64,000 bases of DNA from Arthrobacter yangruifuii (GTDB taxonomy: Bacteria > Actinomycetota > Actinomycetes > Actinomycetales > Micrococcaceae), in contig NZ_VTFX01000001.1 in the NCBI RefSeq assembly GCF_009192775.1, positions 806,001 through 870,000 on the forward strand, in the 5' to 3' direction. Under the pieces are notes generated by a model. The model was given only the letters and a program-made list of their open reading frames with translations, was not told the DNA's origin and made no database searches. Of this stretch, positions 43,073 through 51,211 are shown in pieces. Made by a program: the position numbers and the translations under genes. Within the stretch, counting starts at the first letter, position 1. Each line of letters opens with the position of its first letter.

Positions 43073-43828
43073 ATGAGGGCAACGACGACGGCGGTCCTGC
43101 TGGCCGGCGGTGCGGGTGTCCGTCTCGGGCGCGGCCCCAAGGCACTGCTGCCCTTCCGCGGCCGGCCCCTCATCGAGCATCAGGTACGCGTGCTTCTGGC
43201 CGGCGGCTGCGGCACCGTGGTGGTCGTGCTGGGCGCCGGGAGTGCGGAAGTACGCACCGCCGCCCGGCTGGGGAACGCTGACGTGGTGGTCAATCCCCGC
43301 TGGGACCTCGGAATGGGCTCCAGCTACCGGTGCGGAGTCGAGGCAGCCCTGGGACATGACCCGGGAGCGGTGCTCGTGGCCCTCGTGGACCAGCCCGGCC
43401 TGAATCCGGCAGTGGTGGCACGCGTCCTGGCCGCCGGGCGTCCCGGCAGGATCGCCGCCGCAGGGTACCGGGGGGCAGACGGCCGTCTGGAGCGCGGACA
43501 CCCCGTGTGGTTCGACGCTTCCCTGATACCGGAGACCCTGGCGCCGCAGACCCTGGCGCTGCAGACCCTGGCGCTGCAGACCCTGATACCGGAGACCCTG
43601 GCCCCGCAGACCCTTGTACCGGAGACCGTGGCCCCGCAGGCGCCGGAAACCCCGCCGGACGTCGCCGGGGCCAGTGCGGCCGGCGCAGCGCGGAAAAATG
43701 CTGATTCGGATTCCGGTGCCAGGGCCTTTTTGGCCGCTCATCCCTATCTCGTGGACGTGGTCGACTGCTCCGACCTCGCCGACGGGAGGGACATAGACAC
43801 CGAAGCGGACCTCATCCTGTTAGACTGA
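43073..43828 (+). CDS. MobA-like nucleotidyltransferase with a pentapeptide-repeat insertion
   Basis: 251 residues. The N-terminus LLAGGAGVRLGRGPKALLPFRGRPLIEHQ is the nucleotide-binding signature of MobA/MocA-like NTP transferases. NPRWDLGMGSSYRCGVEAAL and LVALVDQPGLNPAVVARVL continue the fold, and DIDTEADLILLD closes it. In the usual place for a short loop after HPVWFDASL there is an insertion of eight pentapeptides (LIPET, LAPQT, LALQT and variants). A molybdenum-cofactor role is possible, but no molybdopterin gene is nearby, so the substrate is uncertain. Confidence 0.8.
   Translation: MRATTTAVLLAGGAGVRLGRGPKALLPFRGRPLIEHQVRVLLAGGCGTVVVVLGAGSAEVRTAARLGNADVVVNPRWDLGMGSSYRCGVEAALGHDPGAVLVALVDQPGLNPAVVARVLAAGRPGRIAAAGYRGADGRLERGHPVWFDASLIPETLAPQTLALQTLALQTLIPETLAPQTLVPETVAPQAPETPPDVAGASAAGAARKNADSDSGARAFLAAHPYLVDVVDCSDLADGRDIDTEADLILLD
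43523..43642. repeat. 15-base coding minisatellite in the MobA-like gene
   Basis: Eight 15-base units (consensus CTGGCGCCGCAGACC, with a CTGATACCGGAGACC variant) that keep the frame and encode pentapeptides. The two variants partly alternate, giving a 30-base higher-order pattern. Confidence 0.88.
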
Positions 43829-43962
43829 TGGCTTCGTAGGGGAGTATCCCGAAACGCCGATATCCGTCAACACGTGGAGCACCGACGCTCCGCCGGATTC
43901 AGCGGCCACCTGTAAGGGTGGCGGGAGAGACCTATGCTCCTTCGGCATACCCTACGAAAGTT
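43829..43962 (+). ncRNA. yybP-ykoY-type manganese riboswitch upstream of TerC
   Basis: The 5' arm contains the conserved GGGGAGTA (43839-43846). A distal part with CCGTCAACACG follows, then GGGAGAGACC (43923-43932), and the element is closed by a P1 helix pairing 43833-43841 with 43950-43958. This matches the yybP-ykoY family, which senses Mn2+ and commonly precedes TerC-type exporters. The start codon of the TerC gene is 12 bases after P1, and the only purine-rich ribosome-binding candidate (GAAAG) lies in the 3' strand of P1. Identified from memory of the consensus. Confidence 0.8.
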
Positions 43963-43969
43963 GACTTTC

Positions 43970-45160
43970 ATGACTGTTTCCCCCTTGGTCTGGGGAGTGA
44001 CCATTCTGGTCATTCTGGCCCTCTTGGCCTTTGATTACTTCTTCCACATCCGCAAAGCGCACATTCCCACGCTGAAGGAAGCGGCCCTTTGGTCCTCCAT
44101 CTATGTGGGCCTGGCCATCGTTTTCGGCATTGTCGTCTGGATCTTCGGCGGCAGCCAGATGGGCACCGAGTACTTCGCCGGCTACATCACCGAAAAGGCC
44201 CTGTCGGTAGACAACCTCTTTGTCTTCCTGATCATCCTGGCAAGCTTCCGGGTGCCGCGTGAGGACCAGCAGAAGGTCCTGCTCTTCGGCATCGTGTTCT
44301 CGCTGATCGCCCGTACCGCGTTCATCTTCCTCGGCGCCGCGTTGATCAACTCCTTCTCCTGGGTGTTCTACATCTTCGGCCTGATCCTGCTTATCACCGC
44401 AGGCAACCTGCTCAAGCCCGAGAGCACCGAGGGCGAGGACGAAGCCAACAACTTCATCATCCGGCTGGCCCGCAAGATCTTCCATACCTCGGATAAGTAC
44501 GACGGCGACAAGCTGTTCACCATGGAGAACGGCAAGCGCGTCCTGACCCCCATGCTGCTCGTGATGGTTGCCATCGGCGGCACGGACATCCTCTTCGCCC
44601 TCGACTCCATTCCGGCCATCTTCGGCCTGACCCAGAACGTCTACATCGTCTTTACCGCCACGGCCTTCTCCCTCATGGGCCTGCGCCAGCTGTTCTTCCT
44701 CATTGACGGACTGCTGGACCGCCTGATCTACCTCAGCTACGGCCTTGCTGCCATCCTTGCCTTCATCGGCGTCAAGCTTGTCCTGCACGCCCTGCATGAA
44801 AACACCCTGCCGTTCATCAACGGCGGAGAGCACGTCCCGGTCTTCGAAATCACCACGGGCCTTTCGCTCTCGGTCATCGTCGGCGTACTGGTCATCACCG
44901 TCATCGGCTCCCTGCTCAGCCCCGCGGGCAAGGCCATGACGGCCGTGAACAATGCGCGCCGCCACGCAGACGCGTACCTGGACCTGTCCTACACCGCAGA
45001 CCCGGCCGAACGGGAGCGCGTCTACAAGGCGCTGTGCGATGAGGAGAAGGACATCATGCAGATGAACCTCAAGTACCGCGACAAGGTCAAGGACATCGAA
45101 GAGATCCGCGAAACCGTTGCCCGCGCACACAGCGAGCACGAGCGGTACCTTTCCCGCTAG
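43970..45160 (+). CDS. TerC-family membrane protein, probable manganese exporter
   Basis: 396-residue integral membrane protein with about nine helices. TerC signatures include FAGYITEKALSVDNLFVFLIIL, the acidic-aromatic helix pairs, and GGTDILFALDSIPAIFGLT, with conserved Asp and Glu residues in the membrane. The C-terminal 50 residues form a charged helical tail. The ATG at 43970 follows the riboswitch; an upstream in-frame extension would lie within the riboswitch and is rejected. Mn2+ export is inferred from family and riboswitch. Confidence 0.9.
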   Translation: MTVSPLVWGVTILVILALLAFDYFFHIRKAHIPTLKEAALWSSIYVGLAIVFGIVVWIFGGSQMGTEYFAGYITEKALSVDNLFVFLIILASFRVPREDQQKVLLFGIVFSLIARTAFIFLGAALINSFSWVFYIFGLILLITAGNLLKPESTEGEDEANNFIIRLARKIFHTSDKYDGDKLFTMENGKRVLTPMLLVMVAIGGTDILFALDSIPAIFGLTQNVYIVFTATAFSLMGLRQLFFLIDGLLDRLIYLSYGLAAILAFIGVKLVLHALHENTLPFINGGEHVPVFEITTGLSLSVIVGVLVITVIGSLLSPAGKAMTAVNNARRHADAYLDLSYTADPAERERVYKALCDEEKDIMQMNLKYRDKVKDIEEIRETVARAHSEHERYLSR

Positions 45161-45191
45161 CGGATACGCCGGTAGGAAGAACCTGCAGGAG

Positions 45192-45232
45192 GGCATCCCG
45201 GGCAGCAGCGTCAGTGCTGCCGGGGTGCCTTT
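45192..45232 (+). terminator. Rho-independent terminator after TerC
   Basis: Stem of about 15 pairs with one bulge (45192-45207 with 45215-45229), followed by TTT. It lies 31 bases after the stop. Confidence 0.75.
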
Positions 45233-45245
45233 CGCGGTTAAGCCG

Positions 45246-45363
45246 GGGTAGCCGGGTAGCCCGGTAGCCGGGTAGAGCCGGGTAGAGCCGGGTAGAGCCG
45301 GGTAGCCGGGTAGCCGGTTAATCCCGGTAGCCCGGGTAGCCGGTTAAGCCCGGTAGAGCCCGG
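45246..45363. repeat. GGTAG-based short tandem repeat array
   Basis: A run of GGTAGCCG (8 bases) and GGTAGAGCCG (10 bases) units, including three exact consecutive copies of GGTAGAGCCG at 45271-45300 and two GGTTAA variants further on. It fills the space between the TerC terminator and the 3' end of the membrane protein gene on the other strand. Confidence 0.88.
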
Positions 45364-45369
45364 ACCGGA

Positions 45370-45993
45370 TCAGCGCCCGGTGTGGTGGGGCGCCGGAGCG
45401 GTCAGCAGTGCCCCGGAACGGCGGACCGCAGAGCCAAGGCACAGCCCCCCAACCAACGCACCCAGCCCTCCGGCCGCCAGATCGGTCATGGTGTCCACAT
45501 AGCCCACGTGGATCCGCGCATCCACATACGTGTTTCCCCACCATTCACCGATCTCCCACAGCACACTCATTCCCAGTCCGAGTGAAAGCACCAGAAGCGG
45601 AACCACCACGGGCAGCGACCGCGATGCACGGTGAGGGCGCTGGATTGCCGGAACGGCGCCGAACTGCACCAGCAGGAAATAGGCGACGACGGCGAGGACA
45701 CCGGTGGAGGCGCAGTGAACGGCCAGATCCCACCAGGAAATGCGGGCGTAGAGATCCGCCACGCTGCTCCATGCGGCGGTTAGCAGCACCAGGCCGTAGA
45801 CGGTGTCGAAGCCGGGCAGGACACTCAGGGACCGGGACACCAGCAGACCCAGCAGCACCAGCAGGAACAGCGCCGTTTCCACCGGTCCCAGCAGTACCAG
45901 CGCCGCTACGACACTAAGCACCGACAGTGCACGGACCGCGTCGGCAAGGTAGTCCACCCGGGTTTCCGGCGGGCGGAGCAGCGCATCGATCAT
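45370..45993 (-). CDS. Polytopic membrane protein, DUF2238/YjdF-like
   Basis: 207 residues with about six hydrophobic helices. The C-terminal half has the conserved pattern ISWWDLAVHCASTG, then LWEIGEWWGN, then HVGYVDTMTDLAAGGLGALVGG, which is characteristic of DUF2238-like (YjdF-type) proteins of unknown function. The ATG at 45993 is preferred: TACCGT lies six bases upstream, as for other leaderless genes here. A GTG at 46014 has no such support. It is divergent from the glycosyltransferase gene by 88 bases. Confidence 0.75.
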   Translation of the reverse strand: MIDALLRPPETRVDYLADAVRALSVLSVVAALVLLGPVETALFLLVLLGLLVSRSLSVLPGFDTVYGLVLLTAAWSSVADLYARISWWDLAVHCASTGVLAVVAYFLLVQFGAVPAIQRPHRASRSLPVVVPLLVLSLGLGMSVLWEIGEWWGNTYVDARIHVGYVDTMTDLAAGGLGALVGGLCLGSAVRRSGALLTAPAPHHTGR

Positions 45994-46005
45994 GGTCCTA
46001 CGGTA
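45994..46005 (-). promoter_or_regulatory. Promoter -10 for a leaderless membrane-protein transcript
   Basis: On the reverse strand TACCGT (46005-46000) is followed by six bases and the ATG at 45993. Confidence 0.4.
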
Positions 46006-46069
46006 GCCCGGCACAGCCTCCGGGTGCAGGGCCCAACGAAAACCGGCCGGGCCGGCGCCGGCTCCACGC

Positions 46070-46081
46070 TAAACTCGGCCC
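46070..46081 (+). promoter_or_regulatory. Promoter -10 for a leaderless glycosyltransferase transcript
   Basis: TAAACT at 46070-46075, six bases, then ATG at 46082. No Shine-Dalgarno sequence. Confidence 0.5.
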
Positions 46082-46843
46082 ATGCCCTCCGAGCTTCCGG
46101 CAGTGTCCGTGGTGATCCCCTGTAGAAACGATGCAGTGTTTTTGGAAGCCTGTCTGTTGTCCCTGTCCCGGCAGACAGTGCCGCCCCGGGAAATAGTGGT
46201 GGTGGACAACAACAGCAGTGATGCCAGCGCCGGGGTTGCCCGGCGCTTCGGGGCCCGCGTGGTCTTCGAGGCGGTTGCGGGAATCCCTGCCGCCGCCGGC
46301 GCCGGGTATGACGCCGCCGCCGAAGACACGGAGGCGGGAACCGGCGCGGTTATTGCGCGATGTGACGCCGACTGTGTCCTTCCCCCGGATTGGGTTGCGC
46401 GCATAGCTGAATCTTTCGCCGAGGATCCGCAGCTGGAAGTGCTCAGCGGACCCGGCGTCTTTTACGGCATGCCCAGGCTGCGTGCACAGCTGCTGTCCCG
46501 GCTGTATCTGGGCTCCTATTACCTGGCCATGGGCTCGGCCCTGGCCCATTGGCCGTTTTTCGGCTCCAATCTGGCCCTGCGAGCCGCAACCTGGCGGGAA
46601 GTCAGCGGCGTCGTGCATCGCCGCGATGCGCAGATGCACGACGACGTGTGTCTGAGTTTCCATCTGGGGCAGGGGCGGCGGTGCCGCCTGGATCCGACCC
46701 TGGTGGTCGGGATGGCACCGCGGGCGGTGCAAAGCCGGGCCGGTCTGGCCCTGCGCTTCCGCCGCGCCTTCCACACCCTCGCCGCTCACTGGCCGCGGGA
46801 ATACCCGTGGATTCGCTGGGGACGGCGGTTCGCCCGGGCCTGA
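46082..46843 (+). CDS. Family 2 glycosyltransferase
   Basis: 253-residue GT-A-fold protein. VSVVIPCRNDAVFLEACLLSL and EIVVVDNNSSDASA form the nucleotide-sugar site, and ARCDADCVLPPDW carries the DxD-like metal motif (DAD). A hydrophobic region near residues 135-160 suggests membrane association but no clear transmembrane helix. The acceptor is unknown. Its place next to idi and the C50 carotenoid genes makes a carotenoid glucosyltransferase possible, as decaprenoxanthin is often glucosylated; this is an inference. Confidence 0.82.
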   Translation: MPSELPAVSVVIPCRNDAVFLEACLLSLSRQTVPPREIVVVDNNSSDASAGVARRFGARVVFEAVAGIPAAAGAGYDAAAEDTEAGTGAVIARCDADCVLPPDWVARIAESFAEDPQLEVLSGPGVFYGMPRLRAQLLSRLYLGSYYLAMGSALAHWPFFGSNLALRAATWREVSGVVHRRDAQMHDDVCLSFHLGQGRRCRLDPTLVVGMAPRAVQSRAGLALRFRRAFHTLAAHWPREYPWIRWGRRFARA

Positions 46844-46959
46844 AGGGACCGGAGGAATCCGGCTCTCGTATTCCCGCGGGTCTGGTTTCCCCACCGGGCT
46901 CTGCGGGCGCGGATTTCCGTTGCCGCCGTGCCGGGCGCGCAGACCTGGAGGAAGGCAGC

Positions 46960-47481
46960 TTAGGGGTAAAGCAGCGGCAGCTGCAGCACCAGCCAGGGAC
47001 TGAACGCCCAGGGCGTCAGCCGTACCGCGGGAACAAGCTGCGCCGGATCGGCCCATTGCCAGTCCATGACCTCGTCCGCGGCAGGGACCGGATCGGCATC
47101 GGCAACAGCCGTGTACACGGGACAGATCTCGTGCTCGACAATTCCGGAGGCATCCACGGCACGGTAGCGGAACTCCGGAAGCCGCAGCGTCAGGTCCCGC
47201 ACGGTAAGTCCCAGCTCACGCCGTGCACGCCGCGCCACGGCATCTTCGGTGGCTTCTCCGGGACCCGGGTGGCCGCAGAAGGAATTGGTCCAGACTCCGG
47301 GCCAGGTCAGCTTTGTCAGGGCCCGCCGGGTGACCAGCAGCTGGCCGCGGGTATTGAAGACATGGGTGGAGAATGCCAGATGCAACGGCGTGTCGGTGGT
47401 GTGCACGCCGGCTTTGTCCCGGACGCCCACGGCACGGCCGTCATTATCTACGAGAACCACCTGTTCCGTGCTACTCGTCAT
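46960..47481 (-). CDS. idi: Isopentenyl-diphosphate delta-isomerase (type I) Idi
   Basis: Nudix-fold isomerase of about 173 residues that interconverts IPP and DMAPP. The catalytic Cys is in WTNSFCGHP and the catalytic Glu is in VEHEICPVY. The metal-binding His residues fall in LHLAFSTHVFN. The ATG at 47481 has GGGGAAG upstream; an ATG at 47499 lies at the predicted transcript start and is the alternative. The gene is divergent from crtE with 35 bases between the ATGs, and supplies DMAPP for GGPP synthesis. Confidence 0.93.
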   Translation of the reverse strand: MTSSTEQVVLVDNDGRAVGVRDKAGVHTTDTPLHLAFSTHVFNTRGQLLVTRRALTKLTWPGVWTNSFCGHPGPGEATEDAVARRARRELGLTVRDLTLRLPEFRYRAVDASGIVEHEICPVYTAVADADPVPAADEVMDWQWADPAQLVPAVRLTPWAFSPWLVLQLPLLYP

Positions 47482-47506
47482 TTCTTCCCCTTGTCCCATA
47501 CGTGTT

Positions 47507-47513
47507 TACTTTA
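47507..47513. promoter_or_regulatory. Overlapping divergent -10 boxes of idi and crtE
   Basis: On the + strand TACTTT (47507-47512) lies just before crtE (ATG 47517). On the - strand TAAAGT (47513-47508) lies eight bases before an idi ATG (47499). The two hexamers occupy the same seven bases on opposite strands. crtE has no Shine-Dalgarno, so its mRNA is probably leaderless or nearly so. Confidence 0.4.
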
Positions 47514-47516
47514 CCT

Positions 47517-48584
47517 ATGGATACGCACCCCCCGCTCGATCTGTCCGCAGGCGAGGACCAGGTTGAGATTGTCCTGCAGCAATTCTTCGAACAGGCGAAG
47601 GAGCGGGCGGCGAAGCTCGGCCCCGCCTATCTGTCCCTCTGGCAGTCACTGGAAGACTCGGCGGCAGGCGGCAAGCGGGTGCGTCCGCGGATCCTTCTGA
47701 CCTCCTACCTGGCGCTCGGAGGCACGGACCGCGGGGCCGCGGCCCGGGTGGGTGCAGCCTTTGAACTGCTGCACACCGCGCTGATCGTCCACGATGACGT
47801 GATCGATCTGGATTTCACCCGCCGCGGCCAGGAAAACGTCGCGGGGGTGTTCCGGGGGCTCGCAGCGGCCGCCGGCGTCGAGGAACGGGCCGCCCGTCAC
47901 CGCGGACTCTCCGCAGGGGTCATTGCCGGTGACCTCGCATTGACTGGCGCCTTCCGGCTGCTGGACCGGCTTGAGGTGGATACCGAGGTGCGGCTGCGCC
48001 TGGCCGAGATCCTGGACGAGGCGGTCTTTGCCTCCGCCGGAGGCGAACTGATCGATGTGGATCTGTCCTTCCAGCCCGGCGCGCCGCCGGTTGACGAAAT
48101 CCTGCGGATGGAACGCCTCAAGACTGCTGTCTACTCCTTCGAAGCTCCGCTGCAGGCGGGTGCGGTGCTGGCGGGAGCCTCGAACGACGTCGTCGACCTC
48201 CTGGGCCTGTACGGCAGGGACATCGGGATTGCCTACCAGGTGGTGGATGACCTTCTGGGGGTCTTCGGTGCCGAGAGTGCGACGGGCAAGTCCAGCTTCT
48301 CCGACCTGCGTGAAGGTAAACGCACGGTACTGATCTCCCACGCAGCGCAAACCCCGGAATGGAGCGAACTCTCGGCACTGCTGGGCAGCCCAACGCTGAG
48401 TGCCCGCGAGGCCGCCCGCGCCCGGGAACTGCTGGTTGCCTGCGGCGCCAGGGATTACGCACAGAATCTGGTCCTGGAATATGCCGAGCGCGCACGGCAG
48501 CACCTGCAGTACCCGGCAGTGCCGCCGGCCCTGCGCACAGCCCTGTTCGCGGTAGCGGACCGGGCCGTAAACCGGGGGCGGTGA
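47517..48584 (+). CDS. crtE: Geranylgeranyl diphosphate synthase CrtE
   Basis: Prenyl diphosphate synthase of 355 residues that makes the C20 precursor of carotenoids. KRVRPRILL is the IPP-binding region, and the first aspartate motif is DDVID (93-97). The second motif reads DDLLGVFG rather than DDxxD, which is usual for actinobacterial IdsA/CrtE proteins. The ATG at 47517 follows the divergent promoter directly. First gene of the crt operon; crtB begins 4 bases after its stop. Confidence 0.93.
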   Translation: MDTHPPLDLSAGEDQVEIVLQQFFEQAKERAAKLGPAYLSLWQSLEDSAAGGKRVRPRILLTSYLALGGTDRGAAARVGAAFELLHTALIVHDDVIDLDFTRRGQENVAGVFRGLAAAAGVEERAARHRGLSAGVIAGDLALTGAFRLLDRLEVDTEVRLRLAEILDEAVFASAGGELIDVDLSFQPGAPPVDEILRMERLKTAVYSFEAPLQAGAVLAGASNDVVDLLGLYGRDIGIAYQVVDDLLGVFGAESATGKSSFSDLREGKRTVLISHAAQTPEWSELSALLGSPTLSAREAARARELLVACGARDYAQNLVLEYAERARQHLQYPAVPPALRTALFAVADRAVNRGR

Positions 48585-48587
48585 TCC

Positions 48588-49514
48588 GTGGCAGCTGAAC
48601 AGGGCCTCGCCCTCTACAACACCGTGGCGCAGCAGACCGCCGCCGTGCTGATCCGGTCCTATTCGACGTCGTTCGGGCTGGCGTCCCGGTTGCTGGCGGC
48701 GCGGACACGCCTGCAGATTGAAACCATCTACGCGCTGGTCCGGCTGGCGGATGAGATTGTCGACGGCGTGGCGGCGGAGGCGCTGGTTCCCCGCGCGGAG
48801 GTCGGCGTGCTGCTGGATGAGCTGGAAGCGGACACGGAGCGTGCCCTGCGCACCGGGTACAGCGCCAACCTGGTAGTCCATGCCTTTGCGCTGACCGCCA
48901 GGGAAACCGGGATCGGCCCCGCCCTCACCCGGCCGTTCTTTGCCTCGATGCGGGCTGATCTCCACCAGGCGGAACATACCGAAGCCAGCTTCGATGAATA
49001 CGTCTACGGTTCCGCCGAAGTGATCGGGCTGATGTGCCTGGAATGCTTCCTCCAGGGGGTGTCCCTGCCCGATGACCAGGCCAAGCGGCTGCGCGAGGGT
49101 GCCCAGCGCCTGGGCGCGGCATTCCAGAAGGTCAACTTCCTGCGGGACCTCGCCCAGGACTTTGAAACCCTGGGACGCAGCTATTTCCCCGGGGTCACCG
49201 TTGAAGCCTTTACCGAGGCGGACAAGCACCGGATCCTGGACGGGATCGACGCCGACCTTTTGGTCTCGGGCACCGCCGTGGCGCAGCTGCCCGCAGACTG
49301 CAGGGCCGCCGTCGCACTGGCCCAGGACCTGTTCACCGAACTGGCCCGCCGGCTCCGTGCCACCCCGGCCGAGCAGCTGCGCACCACCCGGGTTCGTGTT
49401 CCCAACGCCGTGAAGGCCCGCATCGCAGCCCGGGCAGTCCTGACCCGCCGGGTCTCCGCACACCGTTCACGACACCAAACCCCCGATCTTGCGGGAAGCG
49501 AAAGGCAACCATGA
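48588..49514 (+). CDS. crtB: Phytoene synthase CrtB
   Basis: Squalene/phytoene synthase of 308 residues that condenses two GGPP to phytoene. SYSTSFGLASRLL and RLADEIVDG contain the first Asp-rich motif, and FLRDLAQDFETLGRSYFP contains the second. EYVYGSAEVIGLMCLECFL is the conserved mid-region. GTG start; its stop overlaps the crtI ATG (ATGA). The C-terminus after about residue 290 is polar and variable. Confidence 0.94.
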   Translation: MAAEQGLALYNTVAQQTAAVLIRSYSTSFGLASRLLAARTRLQIETIYALVRLADEIVDGVAAEALVPRAEVGVLLDELEADTERALRTGYSANLVVHAFALTARETGIGPALTRPFFASMRADLHQAEHTEASFDEYVYGSAEVIGLMCLECFLQGVSLPDDQAKRLREGAQRLGAAFQKVNFLRDLAQDFETLGRSYFPGVTVEAFTEADKHRILDGIDADLLVSGTAVAQLPADCRAAVALAQDLFTELARRLRATPAEQLRTTRVRVPNAVKARIAARAVLTRRVSAHRSRHQTPDLAGSERQP

Positions 49515-51211
49515 GCATGCGTCCGCGCACCGCCGTCGTGATCGGCGGCGGTATCACCGGGCTGGCCACTGCGGCGCTGTTGTCCCGGGAAGGCCTGGCG
49601 GTCACGGTCCTGGAGAAGCAGCCGGAAACCGGAGGCAGGGCCGGCAGCTGGGAAACCGGAGGATTCCGCTTTGACACCGGACCGTCCTGGTACCTGATGC
49701 CGGAGGTCTTCGACCATTTCTTCCGGCTGCTGGGCACTTCGGCGGCGGACCAGCTGGATCTGGTCCAGCTGGATCCCGGCTACCGGGTGCTCTTTGAAGA
49801 CACCGCGGAACCGGTGGATGTGGCCGCCACGCGGGAAGGGAACATTGCGCTCTTCGACTCGCTGGAACCCGGAGCCGGTGCCCGGCTCGAGGAGTACCTG
49901 AAGTCATCCGAAGAGGTCTACGCGATGGCGAAGAAGCGCTTCCTCTATACGACGTTTGCCTCGTTCCTGCCGCTGCTGCGCCCGGATGTCCTGCGCAGCG
50001 GGCCCCGGCTGGCCCGGCTGCTGCTGGAACCCCTGAGCAGTTTTGTTGCCAAGCGCTTCACAGACCCGAGGATCCGGCAGATCCTGGGCTACCCGGCGGT
50101 CTTCCTGGGCTCCTCGCCGTTCACCACGCCCAGCATGTACCACCTGATGAGCCGGCTGGACCTGGCCGACGGGGTGCTTTATCCCATGGGCGGCTTCTCC
50201 CGGCTGGTGTCCGTAATCTCCGATCTGGCCCGCGCCGAAGGCAGCCGGGTCATCACCGGCGCGGAGGTCACCCGGATCCGCACGTCCGCTCCGTCCGGAT
50301 CCCGGCGGGGCCACTTCCGAACCCGCAGGCCGCGTGCCGTGGGCGTGGACTACCGCGACGCCGAGGGGAAGCTCGTGTCGCTGGATGCGGACCTGGTAAT
50401 TTCGGCCGCGGACCTGCACCACACGGAGACAGCCCTCCTGCCCGAAAATTTGCAGACCTACCCGGAAAGCTACTGGGAACACCGCGTCCCCGGCCCCGGC
50501 GGGCTCCTGCTGCATTTGGGCGTGCAGGGGACCCTGCCGCAGCTGGAACACCACACACTCCTGTTCACCCGGGACTGGGAAGCCAACTTCGAGAAGATCT
50601 TCGGTGCGGACACCTCCGTGCCGGACCCGGCGTCCCTCTATGTCTGCCGGCCAAGCGCCACCGATCCGGGCGCCGCTCCGGAAGGACACGAAAACCTGTT
50701 CGTGCTGGTGCCGGTGCCGTCGGATCCCACGCTGGGCGCCGGAGGAATCGACGGCGCCGGGGATCCGCAGATCGAGAAGATGGCCGACGCCGTCATTGCC
50801 CAGATATCCTCCTGGGCGGGTATCCCTGACCTGGCAGAGCGGATTATCATCCGCCGGACCGTGGGCCCGCAGGACTTCGTTGCGGATCTCAATTCGTGGC
50901 GCGGAACCCTGCTGGGCCCGGCCCATATCCTCAAACAAAGCGCGTTCTTCCGCGGTACAAACGCCAGCCGCAAAGTGGAAGGACTGCTGTACGCCGGCGG
51001 TTCCACCCTGCCGGGTATCGGCCTGCCCATGTGCCTGATCAGCGCGGAACTGGTCCTCAAGCGGCTGCGCGGGGAAACCGGCACCGAGGCACTGCCCGAG
51101 CCCCCGCCATGGTCAGCGCAGTCGTGGCCGGCCGGACTGGCGTCCTCCGACCTGCCGCCGGCGGGGCCGCATGCCTCCGCAGGGCCACCCATCGGCGGGA
51201 CGGACGCGTGA
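49511..51211 (+). CDS. crtI: Phytoene desaturase CrtI
   Basis: FAD-dependent desaturase of 566 residues that takes phytoene to lycopene. The N-terminal dinucleotide fold is VVIGGGITGLATAALL and the GGRAGSWETGGFRFDTGPSWY motif follows. The C-terminal signature is LLYAGGSTLPGIGLPMCLISAEL. The last 45 residues are a Pro/Ser/Ala-rich tail that is longer than usual. ATG overlaps the crtB stop, and its TGA overlaps the crtYe start. Confidence 0.94.
   Translation: MSMRPRTAVVIGGGITGLATAALLSREGLAVTVLEKQPETGGRAGSWETGGFRFDTGPSWYLMPEVFDHFFRLLGTSAADQLDLVQLDPGYRVLFEDTAEPVDVAATREGNIALFDSLEPGAGARLEEYLKSSEEVYAMAKKRFLYTTFASFLPLLRPDVLRSGPRLARLLLEPLSSFVAKRFTDPRIRQILGYPAVFLGSSPFTTPSMYHLMSRLDLADGVLYPMGGFSRLVSVISDLARAEGSRVITGAEVTRIRTSAPSGSRRGHFRTRRPRAVGVDYRDAEGKLVSLDADLVISAADLHHTETALLPENLQTYPESYWEHRVPGPGGLLLHLGVQGTLPQLEHHTLLFTRDWEANFEKIFGADTSVPDPASLYVCRPSATDPGAAPEGHENLFVLVPVPSDPTLGAGGIDGAGDPQIEKMADAVIAQISSWAGIPDLAERIIIRRTVGPQDFVADLNSWRGTLLGPAHILKQSAFFRGTNASRKVEGLLYAGGSTLPGIGLPMCLISAELVLKRLRGETGTEALPEPPPWSAQSWPAGLASSDLPPAGPHASAGPPIGGTDA

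Noticed and set aside
47646-49463. A long reverse-strand frame opposite crtE and crtB
   Set aside because: Both + strand genes carry complete prenyl-synthase motifs; the antisense frame is compositional.
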